A stretch of 64,000 bases of DNA from Okeania sp. SIO2C9 (GCF_010672455.1 NZ_JAAHGO010000024.1:1-64000); one strand, 5' to 3'. Positions 45,176 through 55,878 are shown, counted from the stretch's first letter. Made by a program: numbers and translations. Notes: a model not told the origin generated them from the letters alone.

Positions 45176-47760
45176 CTACCTAATTTGAAAATTATTCGCC
45201 TCCAGAGAAATATCATTATTCAAAACTGCAAATTGAGCGCCATCTCCTAAACCAAATTCACTACCATTAGGATTATAAAATAATGCGCCACTGGCAGAAT
45301 TATAAACAATAAAAGCACCATTAGTGGCAACAGCATCATCACTTTCAACTATGGCAAAATCTGTTTCCACACTAAAACCTTCACCTGCATCACTCTCTAA
45401 AGCAGTGAATGTTTTTTTGTCTAACAAAATCAAGTCTCGTTGTACATCAAAATCTGTAATTATATCTATACCTATTGCGGCGGTTTCAAACTCTTGGTTA
45501 GTGTTGAAGATAAAGCTGTCAATGCTAGCTCCACCTGTGAGAGTATCGTTGCCTGCACCTCCGTTGAGGCGATCGCGACCAATACCACCGTTTAAAATAT
45601 CGTCGCCATTGCCACCGAGTAAGATATCAGACCCAGGGCGGCCTTCGATTATGTCATTGCCATCGTTACCACGGAGCAAGTCTTTGCCTCTACCACCGAT
45701 GATTTGGTCTGCACCACTACCACCATTAACAGTATCGTTACCACCACCAGCTTTGAGAATGTCATTGCCGTCGTTACCATTAACACGATTATTTGCTACA
45801 TTGCCTGTGATGGTATTGTCTAGGTTATTGCCTTGACCGTTAATGGCGTCGTTGCCTGTGAGATTGAGATTTTCTAAGTTATCTCCTAGAGTGTAAGTGA
45901 TGGAGGAATTGACAGTATCATTACCTGCATCAGCTAGTTCTATGACGGTATCTTCTGAGTTATCTACCACATAAGAATCATTGCCAGGCCCACCAATCAT
46001 TATGTCTATTCCTGAGCCGCCATCAAGTTGATCGTCGCCAGCATTACCTATGAGGGAGTCGTTGTCAGTATTGCCCAGAAGAGTATCATTTCCCCCTGCA
46101 CCGTCAATAGTATCGTTGCCTGCTAATCCATCAATCAATTCGTTTGCGGAGGTGCCAGAGAGATTATCGTTTTCTGGAGTGCCAGGAGGTCCGGTAGTAT
46201 TGAGTAGTATTGAGACAGTACTAGGGGAAAAACCAGCTATGGCTAAATCGAGATTGCCATCTCCATTGAATTCCCCTACTGCTATCGACTCTGGGAATTC
46301 TCCCGCTGCAAAGTTAGTAGGTTCAGAAAAAGACCCATCTCCATTTCCTAATAATACTGACACATCATCGGAGAAAATGTTAGCAGTAGCTAAGTCAAAA
46401 TTGCCATCTCCATTGAATTCCCCTACTGCTATTGATATTGGGCTGTCTCCCACAGCAAAATTAGTAGCATCAGCAAAAGAGCCATCTCCATTTCCTAATA
46501 ATACTGACACATCATTGGATATATTATTAGCCACAGCTAAGTCGAGATTGCCATCTCCATTGAATTCCCCTACTGCTATTGATATTGGAAAATTCCCACA
46601 GCAAAATTAGTAGGTTGAGAAAAAGAACCATCTCCATTTCCTAATAATACTGAAATCTCATCGGAGGAAATGTTAGGCAAAGCTAAGTCAAGATTGCCAT
46701 CTCCATTGAATTCCCCTACTGCTATTGATATTGGAAAATCTCCCACAGCAAAATTAGTAGGTTGAGAAAAAGAACCATCTCCATTTCCTAATAATACTGA
46801 AATCTCATCGGAAATGTTAAGCACAGCTAAGTCAAGATTGTCATCTCCATTGAATCCCCCTACTGCTATTGATCTTGGGAAATCTCCCACAGCAAAATTA
46901 GTAGGTTGAGAAAAAGAACCATCACCATTTCCTAATAACACTGACACATCCTCGGAGGAAGTGTTAGCAGTAGCTAAATCAAGATTGCTATCTCCATTAA
47001 ATTCCCCTACTGCTATTAAGTCTGGGTTATTCACCGCAAAATTAGTAGGTTGAGAAAAAGAACCATCACCATTTCCTAATAATACTGAGACATCATTGGA
47101 ATTCAAATTAGCCGTGGCTAAATCGAGATTGCCATCTCCATTGAATTCTCCTACTACTATTGATTCTGGGGAATTTCCCACTGCAAAATTAGTAGGTTCA
47201 CTAAAGGAAACCGCAAACACCCCTGAATACTCCTGAATAACTTCCGGCAAAAACGCCAACCGAGAATTCACCAGTCCTATCCGAACTTCTAACTGCCAAC
47301 TGCCACCTTTAGCAATATTTCCCACCCGGTGCGCAGATGCTGCAATATTTGCTCCTGTTAACTGGTGGAGAAAATTGAGAAATTGGCGATCGCCACCGAC
47401 ATTACAACCATAAAGCAAAATCTCCTCAACTGCCCATTCTTGCAGTAACCCTCTATATTGATAAATATTCTCCCGACTCACAGGAGTTTTACCCAAGTAC
47501 AAAACACCATCAGCACCGTGAGCAACTATATGAATACTGGTAGCTAGCTCATCTGATAACGCTGCTGTTATTTGCTCAATACCGTCTTTTCTCAAATCCA
47601 ACACCACCACTTTTGTGTCAGGATAAGTCCCCGAAACCAACTGCTGATAATTATCCACACGGGGGTCAATAATTACTAACGTCTGTTTTGTTTTTTTTGG
47701 TGCAGTTATTTCCCTAACTGTTGTTGTGGAGTTTGTATCGTCAACTCTCGTAAAAATCAT
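45176..47760 (-). pseudogene. DUF4347 / FG-GAP (VCBS) / RTX protein, split by a one-base deletion
   Basis: From ATG 47760 (GGGAGG ribosome binding site eight bases upstream) the protein begins with a DUF4347 domain (TLVIIDPRVDNYQQLVSG, IHIVAHGADGVLYLGKTPVS, ILLYGCNVGGDRQFLNFL). It continues with about eight VCBS/FG-GAP repeats (VLLGNGDGSFSQPTNFAVG...FNGDGNLDLA), then RTX nonapeptides (GGXGNDXLX) and a C-terminal type I secretion tail. At about 46592 the frame breaks: other units read GGGAGATTTTCC at this point, here GGGAATTTTCC, so one base is lost and NFAVG is followed by IFQYQ-stop. The downstream part (45176 to about 46590) is open in the next frame. One ancestral gene of about 860 codons; the break may be real or a sequencing error. 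Function: secreted calcium-binding surface protein, by family. Confidence 0.85.
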
Positions 47761-47775
47761 TACTAATCCTCCCAA

Positions 47776-48876
<1,101 letters not shown>

Positions 48877-49377
48877 ATGTGGGAGTATCTACCACAATTA
48901 AACGATCATTACTTGCCTTACCCAGATACAATACATCCCATTGTTGTCCACTTCGTAATAGCGATGGTATTATTTGCTTTTGTATGCGATCTTATTGGTT
49001 ATTTTACTCATAATTACCGTTTATATGAAGTAAGCTGGTGGAATATGTTTTTCGCCACAATTTCTATTTTTATCGCCATAATATTTGGTCAGTTTGAAGC
49101 AGGTCTGGCACAACCCTACGAAGCAGTCCAACCAGTCCTAAATTTACATACCTTGATTGGTTGGTCTCTGTCAGGAATAATCGCTGCACTTACTGGTTGG
49201 CGGTATGTGATTCGTTCAAATAATACAGAAAAACTGCCGATGCCATATCTAGGATTGGGGTTGGTGCTAGTAGGTATAGTTTTCTTCCAGGTATATCTTG
49301 GAGATAAACTGGTGTGGGTATATGGGTTACATACAGTGCCAGTAGTGGAAGCGATCGAGGAGGGAATTTTACAATGA
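48877..49377 (+). CDS. DUF2231 membrane protein 1
   Basis: 166 residues, four hydrophobic helices (about 25-45, 56-75, 93-110, 123-143). The motif YPDTIHPIVVHFVIAMVLF matches the DUF2231 start (HPxxVHF), with conserved His residues that might bind haem or metal. ATG 48877 follows GAAGGAGAAGACT, a good ribosome binding site. Translationally coupled to the next gene by an ATGA overlap. Position at the head of the oxidase operon suggests a role in, or electron delivery to, the oxidase. Confidence 0.8.
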   Translation: MWEYLPQLNDHYLPYPDTIHPIVVHFVIAMVLFAFVCDLIGYFTHNYRLYEVSWWNMFFATISIFIAIIFGQFEAGLAQPYEAVQPVLNLHTLIGWSLSGIIAALTGWRYVIRSNNTEKLPMPYLGLGLVLVGIVFFQVYLGDKLVWVYGLHTVPVVEAIEEGILQ

Positions 49378-49979
49378 ACCCAGAATTAATAGATAGTTTG
49401 AGTTCTCAGTTGGGAGCAAATGGTCTCCCATACAGCATCCCAATTCATCCTAATTTAGTTCACCTGACTTTAGGTTTGTTTATTATGGGGATCGCCTTTG
49501 ATATCGTGGGAATACTCTTTCCTCTACAAAAACCAGTCTTTAAACTTTTAGCAATATCCACTACTCGTTCTAATTTTTTTGATGTAGGTTGGTACAATAT
49601 GCTCGCCTCATCAATAATTACATTTTTCACGGTAGCAGCAGGGTTTTATGAAATCATGCTAGCGAGACCATCCGCAGAGCTAAAAAGTGCCTGGGGATTC
49701 GGAGCTATGGATACTATGATTTGGCACGGTGTTGGTGGTGTGTTCCTTTTAGCCTTCATTGTGGGCATGACAATCTGGAGAGGATTTCAACGCTATATAT
49801 GGTCTAAAGACAAACTCCAACAAGTGCAGTGGAGCTATTTAGCAGTGGGTTTATTCATCATGTTTCTGATGTATGTTCACGGGACTCTGGGAGCACAGTT
49901 AGCTGCTGAGTTTGGAGTACATAATACTGCTGATGCATTGCTAAAACTAGGCGAAGACCCCAACCAAGTGCTTAAGTAA
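49374..49979 (+). CDS. DUF2231 membrane protein 2
   Basis: About 201 residues from ATG 49374, which overlaps the previous stop (ATGA) and follows GAGGAGGG; frames starting earlier lie inside the upstream gene. Four hydrophobic helices; the motif YSIPIHPNLVHLTLGLFIMG parallels HPIVVHF of the first gene, so the two are paralogues that probably form a heterodimer. A third His is in MIWHGVGG. Confidence 0.8.
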   Translation: MNPELIDSLSSQLGANGLPYSIPIHPNLVHLTLGLFIMGIAFDIVGILFPLQKPVFKLLAISTTRSNFFDVGWYNMLASSIITFFTVAAGFYEIMLARPSAELKSAWGFGAMDTMIWHGVGGVFLLAFIVGMTIWRGFQRYIWSKDKLQQVQWSYLAVGLFIMFLMYVHGTLGAQLAAEFGVHNTADALLKLGEDPNQVLK

Positions 49980-50027
49980 TTTAGTATGGTATTTTGATGT
50001 CAACGACCCAAAACTAATTCCTAGAAT

Positions 50028-50245
50028 ATAGTGTAGGCTTGATAAAGCTAGTCTCTAATTAAGTCTTAGTTGACCCGTCTAAGTGTTCATTCACTACGTT
50101 ATTTAAGTCACGATACCTGCAAATGCTCCAACAGTTTGTTGCTCTATCGGTAGTCATTAAACATCTTATTTGGGCATTGGAAGTGTGGCCACCTGAAAAA
50201 GCTTAAATAACATTGACAAGTTGGACATTACCCTAGCAATAGGAG
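50028..50245 (+). ncRNA. Putative omega RNA (HEARO-like) of the iscB element
   Basis: The 270-bp non-coding leader directly upstream of iscB can fold with nested long-range stems: GTTATTTAAG (50098-50107) with CTTAAATAAC (50202-50211), and inside it AATGCTCCAA (50122-50131) with TTGGGCATT (50170-50178; one bulged T). IscB genes are known to be preceded by such guide-bearing RNAs. The exact 5' end and the guide are not determined. Confidence 0.7.
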
Positions 50246-50251
50246 ATTCTT

Positions 50252-51703
50252 ATGTTAAACAAAAATTCAGTTTTTGTTCTAAATAATAACAAAGTACCTT
50301 GTGACCCAATTCATCCTGCTAAGGCCAGAAAATTATTATCGGAAGGTAAAGCAGCAGTATTTAGAAACTATCCATTTACTATTATTTTGAAGTCGGAATC
50401 AAAACCCACAAAAAATTACAGAATTAAGGTTGACCCCGGTGCAAAATTTACTGGTTTAGCTTTGCTATCAAATTCTAATATAATTTGGTGTGCTGAACTT
50501 GAACATAGAGGCTTTCAAATATCTGAATCATTAATTAAACGTAGACAAGTTAGACGTTTTCGTAGAAACCGTAAAACCAGATATCGTCAACCTCGGTTTC
50601 TCAATAGAACTAGACCGAATGGTTGGTTGCCACCTAGCTTAATTAGTAGAGTTCAAAACATTAAATCTTGGGTTGATAAGTTAATCAAACTTGTTCCAGT
50701 TTCAGCAATATCAATGGAATTAGTTAAGTTTAATACCCAGAAGATAGTTAATCCAGAAATACAAGGAACTGAATATCAAAAAGGTGAGTTATTTAGTTAT
50801 GAGGTTAGAGAATATCTACTTGAAAAGTTTAATCGCACTTGTGTTTATTGTGGGACTAAAGAAGCTGTATTTAATTTAGACCATTTCCACCCTAAGTCTC
50901 GTGGAGGTAGTGACAAAGTATCTAATTTAGTTCTTAGTTGTGTTCAATGCAATCAAAATAAAAGAGCTAGATTACCGACTGAATTCCTGTCAGACAGACC
51001 TAAATTACTAGCATTAATAAATAAGCAAAGAAAGTTACCTTTAGCTGATGCTGCTGCTGTTAATGCTACTAGGTGGAAACTGAAATTAGTCTTAGAATCT
51101 ACTGGATTAGAAATAGAGACTGGCTCTGGTGGTTTAACTAAATACAACAGGAAACGTAATGGTATTAGTAAATCTCATTGGACTGATGCTGCTTGTGTTG
51201 GTACTTCTACTCCAGATAGTTTAAATATTAGTAACTATCAGCCATTAATAATCAAAGCTATGGGTAGAGGTAATAGACAAATGGTTAAGCCAGATAAATA
51301 TGGTTTTCCTAAAACAAAGCCTAAACTAAGACAGAAATTATTCTATGGTTTTCAAACTGGAGATATTGTCAAAGCTGTTGTTACTAAAGGTAAAAAGATT
51401 GGCACTTATGTTGGTCGAGTTGCTGTTAGAAAGACTGGCAATTTTAATATCAAAACTCAAACTGAAACCGTGCAAGGAATTAGTTATAAGTATTGTAAAA
51501 TAATCCATAAATCAGATGGATACATTTATAGTTTTGGTGAATTAGTTAAACAGGAAAGTACTAACTTTGTCAAGAAGGTAGTTAAAGTTTTAAATACTCC
51601 AATTCAACTTAATTTGTTTGATACTTCTGAGTTAACTACTGTTGGCGTTAGCGTTGCAAAGGAAAGTACAAGCAAAAGTCAAAAGGAAAAAGAAAAAGTT
51701 TAA
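50252..51703 (+). CDS. iscB: IscB: RNA-guided HNH/RuvC nuclease
   Basis: 483 residues with all IscB parts in order: PLMP-type N-terminus (VFVLNNNKVPCDPIHPAKAR), RuvC-I KVDPGAKFTGLAL (D61), arginine-rich bridge helix (RRQVRRFRRNRKTRYRQPRF, 97-116), RuvC-II AISMELVKF (E156), HNH with CVYC (197-200), LDHFHPKSRGGS (H211) and CVQCNQNK (230-237), RuvC-III HWTDAACVG (H307, D310), and a C-terminal domain. Both nucleases look intact. ATG 50252 follows AATAGGAGATTC. No tnpA in the window. It lies inside the oxidase operon between the DUF2231 pair and ctaC, in the same direction. Length is typical for IscB. Confidence 0.93.
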   Translation: MLNKNSVFVLNNNKVPCDPIHPAKARKLLSEGKAAVFRNYPFTIILKSESKPTKNYRIKVDPGAKFTGLALLSNSNIIWCAELEHRGFQISESLIKRRQVRRFRRNRKTRYRQPRFLNRTRPNGWLPPSLISRVQNIKSWVDKLIKLVPVSAISMELVKFNTQKIVNPEIQGTEYQKGELFSYEVREYLLEKFNRTCVYCGTKEAVFNLDHFHPKSRGGSDKVSNLVLSCVQCNQNKRARLPTEFLSDRPKLLALINKQRKLPLADAAAVNATRWKLKLVLESTGLEIETGSGGLTKYNRKRNGISKSHWTDAACVGTSTPDSLNISNYQPLIIKAMGRGNRQMVKPDKYGFPKTKPKLRQKLFYGFQTGDIVKAVVTKGKKIGTYVGRVAVRKTGNFNIKTQTETVQGISYKYCKIIHKSDGYIYSFGELVKQESTNFVKKVVKVLNTPIQLNLFDTSELTTVGVSVAKESTSKSQKEKEKV

Positions 51704-51737
51704 TGGTACTGATAGAGAACAAATTTAATTGTTCTAA

Positions 51738-51785
51738 TTTATTGGAGGAAAGTAATTTATTTGCTGGTTGCTTTCCCCCTAGCAC
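51738..51785 (+). other. Hairpin-like right end of the iscB element
   Basis: GGAGGAAAG (51744) and CTTTCCCCC (51770) can pair across a loop ATTTATTTGCTGGTTG. The sequence TATAGTGTAGG follows at 51798-51808 and also occurs at 50027-50037, bracketing the element as an 11-bp direct repeat. Confidence 0.5.
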
Positions 51786-51827
51786 TAAATCATAGATTAT
51801 AGTGTAGGTCTCCAGCAACTATTTTAG

Positions 51828-52733
51828 ATGAAAATCCGGACTATTTTGACATTGGGAGCGATCGCTCTCGTTTTAACTGCTGTGAGTATTTGGGTTGGAC
51901 GACTATCCTATTCATGGCTCCCACCTCAAGCAGCAGCAGAATCTATATTGATAGATGACTTATTTAGCTTTCTCGTCACCCTCGGTACATTTATCTTTCT
52001 GGGGGTAACTGGAACCCTAATGTATTCAGTTCTATTCCAACGTGCTGCCAAATATGACTACAGCGACGGCCCTCATATTGAAGGCAACATCACCCTAGAA
52101 GTTGTTTGGACAGCAATTCCTATTTTTCTCGTATTTTGGATTGCTGCTTATAGCTACAATATTTACCAACAAATGGGAATTCAGGGACCGATGGAATTAG
52201 TACATCTGCATACACCATTAGAAATGGAATCAGCAATTGCAGACACACTAAAACCTGTAACTGAACCTGTAGAGGAAATCGAAGTCTTTGCCAAACAATG
52301 GTCTTGGGTATTTAGCTATCCAGAAAATGGGGTTACTAGCACCGAACTACACTTACCAGCAAATAAGCGAGTACGGGTAGCATTAAATTCAGAGGATGTG
52401 CTGCATGGATTTTATATTCCAGCATTCCGACTGAAGCAAGACATTATTCCCAACCATTCAATAAATTTTGAATTTACTCCCATTCGTGTTGGCAAATATA
52501 GTCTAACTGATTCACAATATAGCGGTACTTATTTTGCCACAATGATAGCAGATGTAGTTGTTGAATCTCCCGATGACTATAAAAATTGGTTGGCAAAAGC
52601 AGCAAATACTAAATTATCTCCAGCCAAAAATCAGGCACAGACTGAATATGTTCAAAAATTAGAAGCTCCAGTCAAACCAGGTTGGCCTTCAGTTATACCT
52701 GCTGCACCTCCTATTGTTAATTATCATAGTTAA
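51828..52733 (+). CDS. ctaC: Terminal oxidase subunit II lacking CuA ligands (ARTO type)
   Basis: 301 residues: N-terminal signal/anchor helix (about 5-25), second transmembrane helix (about 46-70), third (about 91-110), then a periplasmic cupredoxin domain (FAKQWSWVFSYPENG, VLHGFYIPAFRLKQDIIPN). The CuA loop reads KYSLTDSQYSGTYFATM (223-239): Cys, Glu, Cys and His are replaced by D228, Q230, S232 and F236. Without CuA it cannot accept electrons from cytochrome c in the usual way, which fits alternative respiratory terminal oxidase subunits thought to take electrons from quinol. ATG 51828 directly follows the iscB element. Confidence 0.9.
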   Translation: MKIRTILTLGAIALVLTAVSIWVGRLSYSWLPPQAAAESILIDDLFSFLVTLGTFIFLGVTGTLMYSVLFQRAAKYDYSDGPHIEGNITLEVVWTAIPIFLVFWIAAYSYNIYQQMGIQGPMELVHLHTPLEMESAIADTLKPVTEPVEEIEVFAKQWSWVFSYPENGVTSTELHLPANKRVRVALNSEDVLHGFYIPAFRLKQDIIPNHSINFEFTPIRVGKYSLTDSQYSGTYFATMIADVVVESPDDYKNWLAKAANTKLSPAKNQAQTEYVQKLEAPVKPGWPSVIPAAPPIVNYHS

Positions 52734-52841
52734 GAAGTCAAAAGTCAAAAGTTAGACTCGGACGGCTAAAAACTTTGATAAGACAATAGTTTCAGACAAT
52801 TATTTGACATTTACAGGAGCGAGACTATTTGCAGAGATCGA

Positions 52842-52950
52842 GAAAAAAATTATTCCATGAAAGAAATAACCATCGACAGCATCAGTAGTAAGGTAGGTTG
52901 GGTTGACGTTTACGGAAACCCAACATCATATAGATGTTATGTTGTCTGAC
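52842..52950 (+). pseudogene. Duplicated 5' end of ctaD
   Basis: AAAAAAATTATTCCATGAAA...ATCGACAGCATC (52842-52885) repeats the leader and first nine codons of ctaD (53066-53109). From its ATG (52858) it reads MKEITIDSISS and then enters a MITE and stops. Confidence 0.85.
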
Positions 52951-53041
52951 AGCCACCTTTAACCCAACTTATACTTAAGCAAGCAAACCTAAAATTATGT
53001 ACTTGTTTTGTTGGGTTGCGCTCTGCTTAACCCAACCTACA
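52893..53041 (+). mobile_element. MITE, ends GTAGGTTGGGTT / AACCCAACCTAC, copy 1
   Basis: About 149 bp bounded by GTAGGTTGGGTTGACG and TTAACCCAACCTACA, lying between the duplicated 5' end and intact ctaD. Second copy at 60095-60284. Confidence 0.75.
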
Positions 53042-53081
53042 GAAATTTATATCTAGATACTCAAGGGAAAAAAATTACTCC

Positions 53082-54776
53082 ATGAAAGAAATAACAATCG
53101 ACGGCATCGGTGATGTCACGGAAAAACCAGAACATGAACAACCGCCTAACTGGCGACGATATTTCAGCTTCAGTACCGACCACAAAGTTATCGGTATCCA
53201 ATATCTAGTTACCTCTTTCCTATTTTTCCTAGTAGGTGGAATATTCGCCATGGTAATTCGTGGCGAACTAATGACACCAGAATCAGACCTGGTAGACCGC
53301 ACGATTTATAACGGAATGTTCACCATGCACGGCACGATCATGCTGTTTCTGTGGACATTTCCATCTTTAGTTGGTCTGGCAAATTATCTCGTACCGATAA
53401 TGATCGGGGCGCGAGATATGGCATTTCCCCGTCTAAATGCTGCTGCATTTTGGATGGTGCCAGTAGTTGGCATCCTGATGATAGCCAGTTTTTTTGTTCC
53501 TGGCGGGCCCGCACAGTCAGGTTGGTGGGCCTATCCTCCAGTAAGTATACAAAATCCCACGGGTAATTTAATCAATGGTCAGGTACTATGGATACTTGCT
53601 GTTGCCATTTCTGGTGTTTCCTCCATTATGGGTGCGGTCAATTTCGTCACAACTATTGTGAGAATGCGAGCGCCTGGTATGACATTTTTCCGGATGCCAG
53701 CTTTTGTTTGGACAGTATTTGCTGCTCAGATTATTCAATTGTTCGGACTGCCAGCACTAACAGCAGGTGCAACGATGTTACTATTTGACATCACAATGGG
53801 AACTGGATTTTTTAATCCTGCAAACGGAGGAAACCCGGTTCTCTTCCAGCATTTTTTCTGGTTTTACTCCCACCCAGCAGTTTATGTGATTATTCTGCCT
53901 ATTTTTGGCATTTTTTCCGAAATATTCCCAGTCTACAGTCGCAAACCACTATTCGGGTACAAAGTGGTAGTAATTTCATCAATGCTCATTGCTGCGGTAA
54001 GTGGTTTAGTTTGGGTACACCATATGTACGCGAGTGGTACTCCTCCCTGGATGCGGATGATTTTTATGCTGTCAACTATGTGTGTTTCTGTACCTACTGG
54101 AATTAAAGTATTTGCTTGGGTGGCAACTATTTGGGGTGGAAAAATTAGACTGAATACTCCCATGTTGTTTGCTTTGGGTGGGTTGATCATGTTTGTGTTT
54201 GCTGGTATTACTGGCATTATGCTCTCTGCTGTTCCTGTAGATATTCACGTTAATAATACTTATTTTGTGGTGGGTCACTTCCACTATGTTCTCTATGGCA
54301 CCGTGACCATGGGAATGTATGCTGCCATTTACCATTGGTTCCCCAAAATGACTGGGAAAATGTATTATGAAGGTTTGGGTCAGTTGCATTTTTGGCTTTC
54401 ATTCATCGGTACTAACCTCAATTTTTTACCCATGCACCCATTAGGTTTACAGGGAATGTTGCGCCGAGTTTCTTCTTATGCACCTGAGTATGAATTTTGG
54501 AATTTGGTTGCAAGTCTGGGGGCATTTTTATTAGGAATGTCTACTTTACCGTTCATTTTAAATATTGTCAGTTCCTGGATACAAGGAAAGGAAGCACCTG
54601 CTAACCCTTGGCGAGCGATCGGTTTAGAATGGATGATTTCTTCCCCACCAGATGTAGAGAACTTTGAAGAAATTCCGATAATTATTGCGGAACCCTATGG
54701 TTATGGTAAGTCGGAACCTTTGACTTCTAATGACCCCAACGGACATCATGCAGAAGTTCCCGAACCTGTTAATTAA
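53082..54776 (+). CDS. ctaD: Terminal oxidase subunit I, A2-type haem-copper oxidase
   Basis: 564 residues, 12 helices expected. Haem ligands include H83 (FTMHGT) and the HFHY pair near 396; CuB site H264 with Y268 (YSHPAVY, 262-268), and VHHMY near 315. The E of canonical GHPEVY is replaced by Ala and preceded by Tyr-Ser, the hallmark of A2-type oxidases (YSHPxVY). D112 at the mouth of the D channel is present (NYLVPIMIGARDM). ATG 53082 is chosen because the leader ACTCCATG is shared with the duplicated fragment. It catalyses O2 reduction to water in the membrane together with ctaC and ctaE. Confidence 0.95.
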   Translation: MKEITIDGIGDVTEKPEHEQPPNWRRYFSFSTDHKVIGIQYLVTSFLFFLVGGIFAMVIRGELMTPESDLVDRTIYNGMFTMHGTIMLFLWTFPSLVGLANYLVPIMIGARDMAFPRLNAAAFWMVPVVGILMIASFFVPGGPAQSGWWAYPPVSIQNPTGNLINGQVLWILAVAISGVSSIMGAVNFVTTIVRMRAPGMTFFRMPAFVWTVFAAQIIQLFGLPALTAGATMLLFDITMGTGFFNPANGGNPVLFQHFFWFYSHPAVYVIILPIFGIFSEIFPVYSRKPLFGYKVVVISSMLIAAVSGLVWVHHMYASGTPPWMRMIFMLSTMCVSVPTGIKVFAWVATIWGGKIRLNTPMLFALGGLIMFVFAGITGIMLSAVPVDIHVNNTYFVVGHFHYVLYGTVTMGMYAAIYHWFPKMTGKMYYEGLGQLHFWLSFIGTNLNFLPMHPLGLQGMLRRVSSYAPEYEFWNLVASLGAFLLGMSTLPFILNIVSSWIQGKEAPANPWRAIGLEWMISSPPDVENFEEIPIIIAEPYGYGKSEPLTSNDPNGHHAEVPEPVN

Positions 54777-54865
54777 TTAGGTGGTAGGTGGTAGGTTTTA
54801 GGTAGTAGGTTTTAGTTGGTAGGTTTTAGGTAAACTTTTCTCATCTACAACGAGTAATAAATAAT

Positions 54866-54996
54866 CAGGACTTACCCATGCTTCACCTTGAAAACGCCAT
54901 ATGTAGGGGCGAATAGCATTTGCGCTCCAAAGCTCCGCTTTATATGTTGCGGAACAAAACGCCCTCACCCGATTTAGTGTCCGTGCGTAAGTCCTG
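54866..54996 (+). mobile_element. MITE, ends CAGGACTTAC / GCGTAAGTCCTG, copy 3
   Basis: 131 bp flanked by ATAAT on both sides (54861-54865 and 54997-55001). Further on, 55020-55100 repeats a block of 2550-2630 (CGGAGTAATATAATTCTGT and the palindrome GGGCGAATGGCCATTCGCCC). Confidence 0.9.
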
Positions 54997-55263
54997 ATAA
55001 TATCAAATCCGTTGACTACGGTTTTCGATAAATCGGAGTAATATAATTCTGTCAATGGTCATACAATGCTTAAGGGCGAATGGCCATTCGCCCCTACAAT
55101 CTTTACTTTTTTCTGAGCATATAGCAAGGAACGAGTTGGTTAGGACATAGATTGATGATGAACCGTAAGACAGAGAAATGCTTTTCCCACTTTTGCCTGT
55201 TGCCTGTTGCCTGTTGCCTGCTATAACAAGGATAAAACCAGTAAATTAAAGGAGAATTAAAAT

Positions 55264-55878
55264 ATGGATAGTTCGATCGCCTCAGAACAACTAGAAGAAC
55301 CTTTGCATTCAGCAGTTGCCGAACATACTCACGATGAAGAAGGTAATAGTATGTTCGGGTTTATCGTTTTCCTACTTTCGGAAAGCGTAATTTTCTTGAG
55401 TTTCTTTGTCGGATACATTATCTACAAAACAAGTGCCACGGACTGGTTGCCACCCGGTGTGTCTGGTTTGGAAGTTAGAGAACCTGCTATTAATACAGTG
55501 ATTTTGGTTTCGAGTAGTTTCGTTATCTATTTTGCCGAAAAAGCTTTAGAGCGTAACGACCTGAAATGGTTTCGCATATTTCTGTTTGCCACAATGGCAA
55601 TGGGAACTTACTTTGTAGTGGGTCAAGGAATTGAATGGAATAGTCTAGAATTTGGTTTCACAACGGGAGTATTCGGTGGAACTTTCTATCTGTTGACTGG
55701 TTTTCACGGTCTGCACGTTATGACTGGTATTTTGTTGCAGGGTATTATGTTGGGTCGCTCTTTCATTCCTGGCAACTATGATAACGGTCACTTTGGCATC
55801 AATGCTACTTCTTTATTTTGGCATTTCGTTGACGTAATTTGGATTATTTTGTTTATCCTCATTTACATTTGGCAGTGA
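55264..55878 (+). CDS. ctaE: Terminal oxidase subunit III
   Basis: 204 residues, five hydrophobic helices. The signature FGFIVFLLSESVIFLSFFVG at about 32-51 holds the conserved Glu of subunit III, and TGFHGLHVMTGILLQGIMLG and ATSLFWHFVDVIWIILFILI are the classical helices IV-V motifs (HGxHV, WHFVDxxWI). It stabilises subunit I. ATG 55264 follows AAAGGAGAATTAAAAT. Separated from ctaD by 487 bp of MITE DNA. Confidence 0.95.
   Translation: MDSSIASEQLEEPLHSAVAEHTHDEEGNSMFGFIVFLLSESVIFLSFFVGYIIYKTSATDWLPPGVSGLEVREPAINTVILVSSSFVIYFAEKALERNDLKWFRIFLFATMAMGTYFVVGQGIEWNSLEFGFTTGVFGGTFYLLTGFHGLHVMTGILLQGIMLGRSFIPGNYDNGHFGINATSLFWHFVDVIWIILFILIYIWQ

Noticed and set aside
45324-46610. Long plus-strand frames opposite the RTX/FG-GAP gene
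   Set aside because: Antisense shadow of a repetitive Asp/Gly-rich gene; Ser/Pro-rich nonsense translation.
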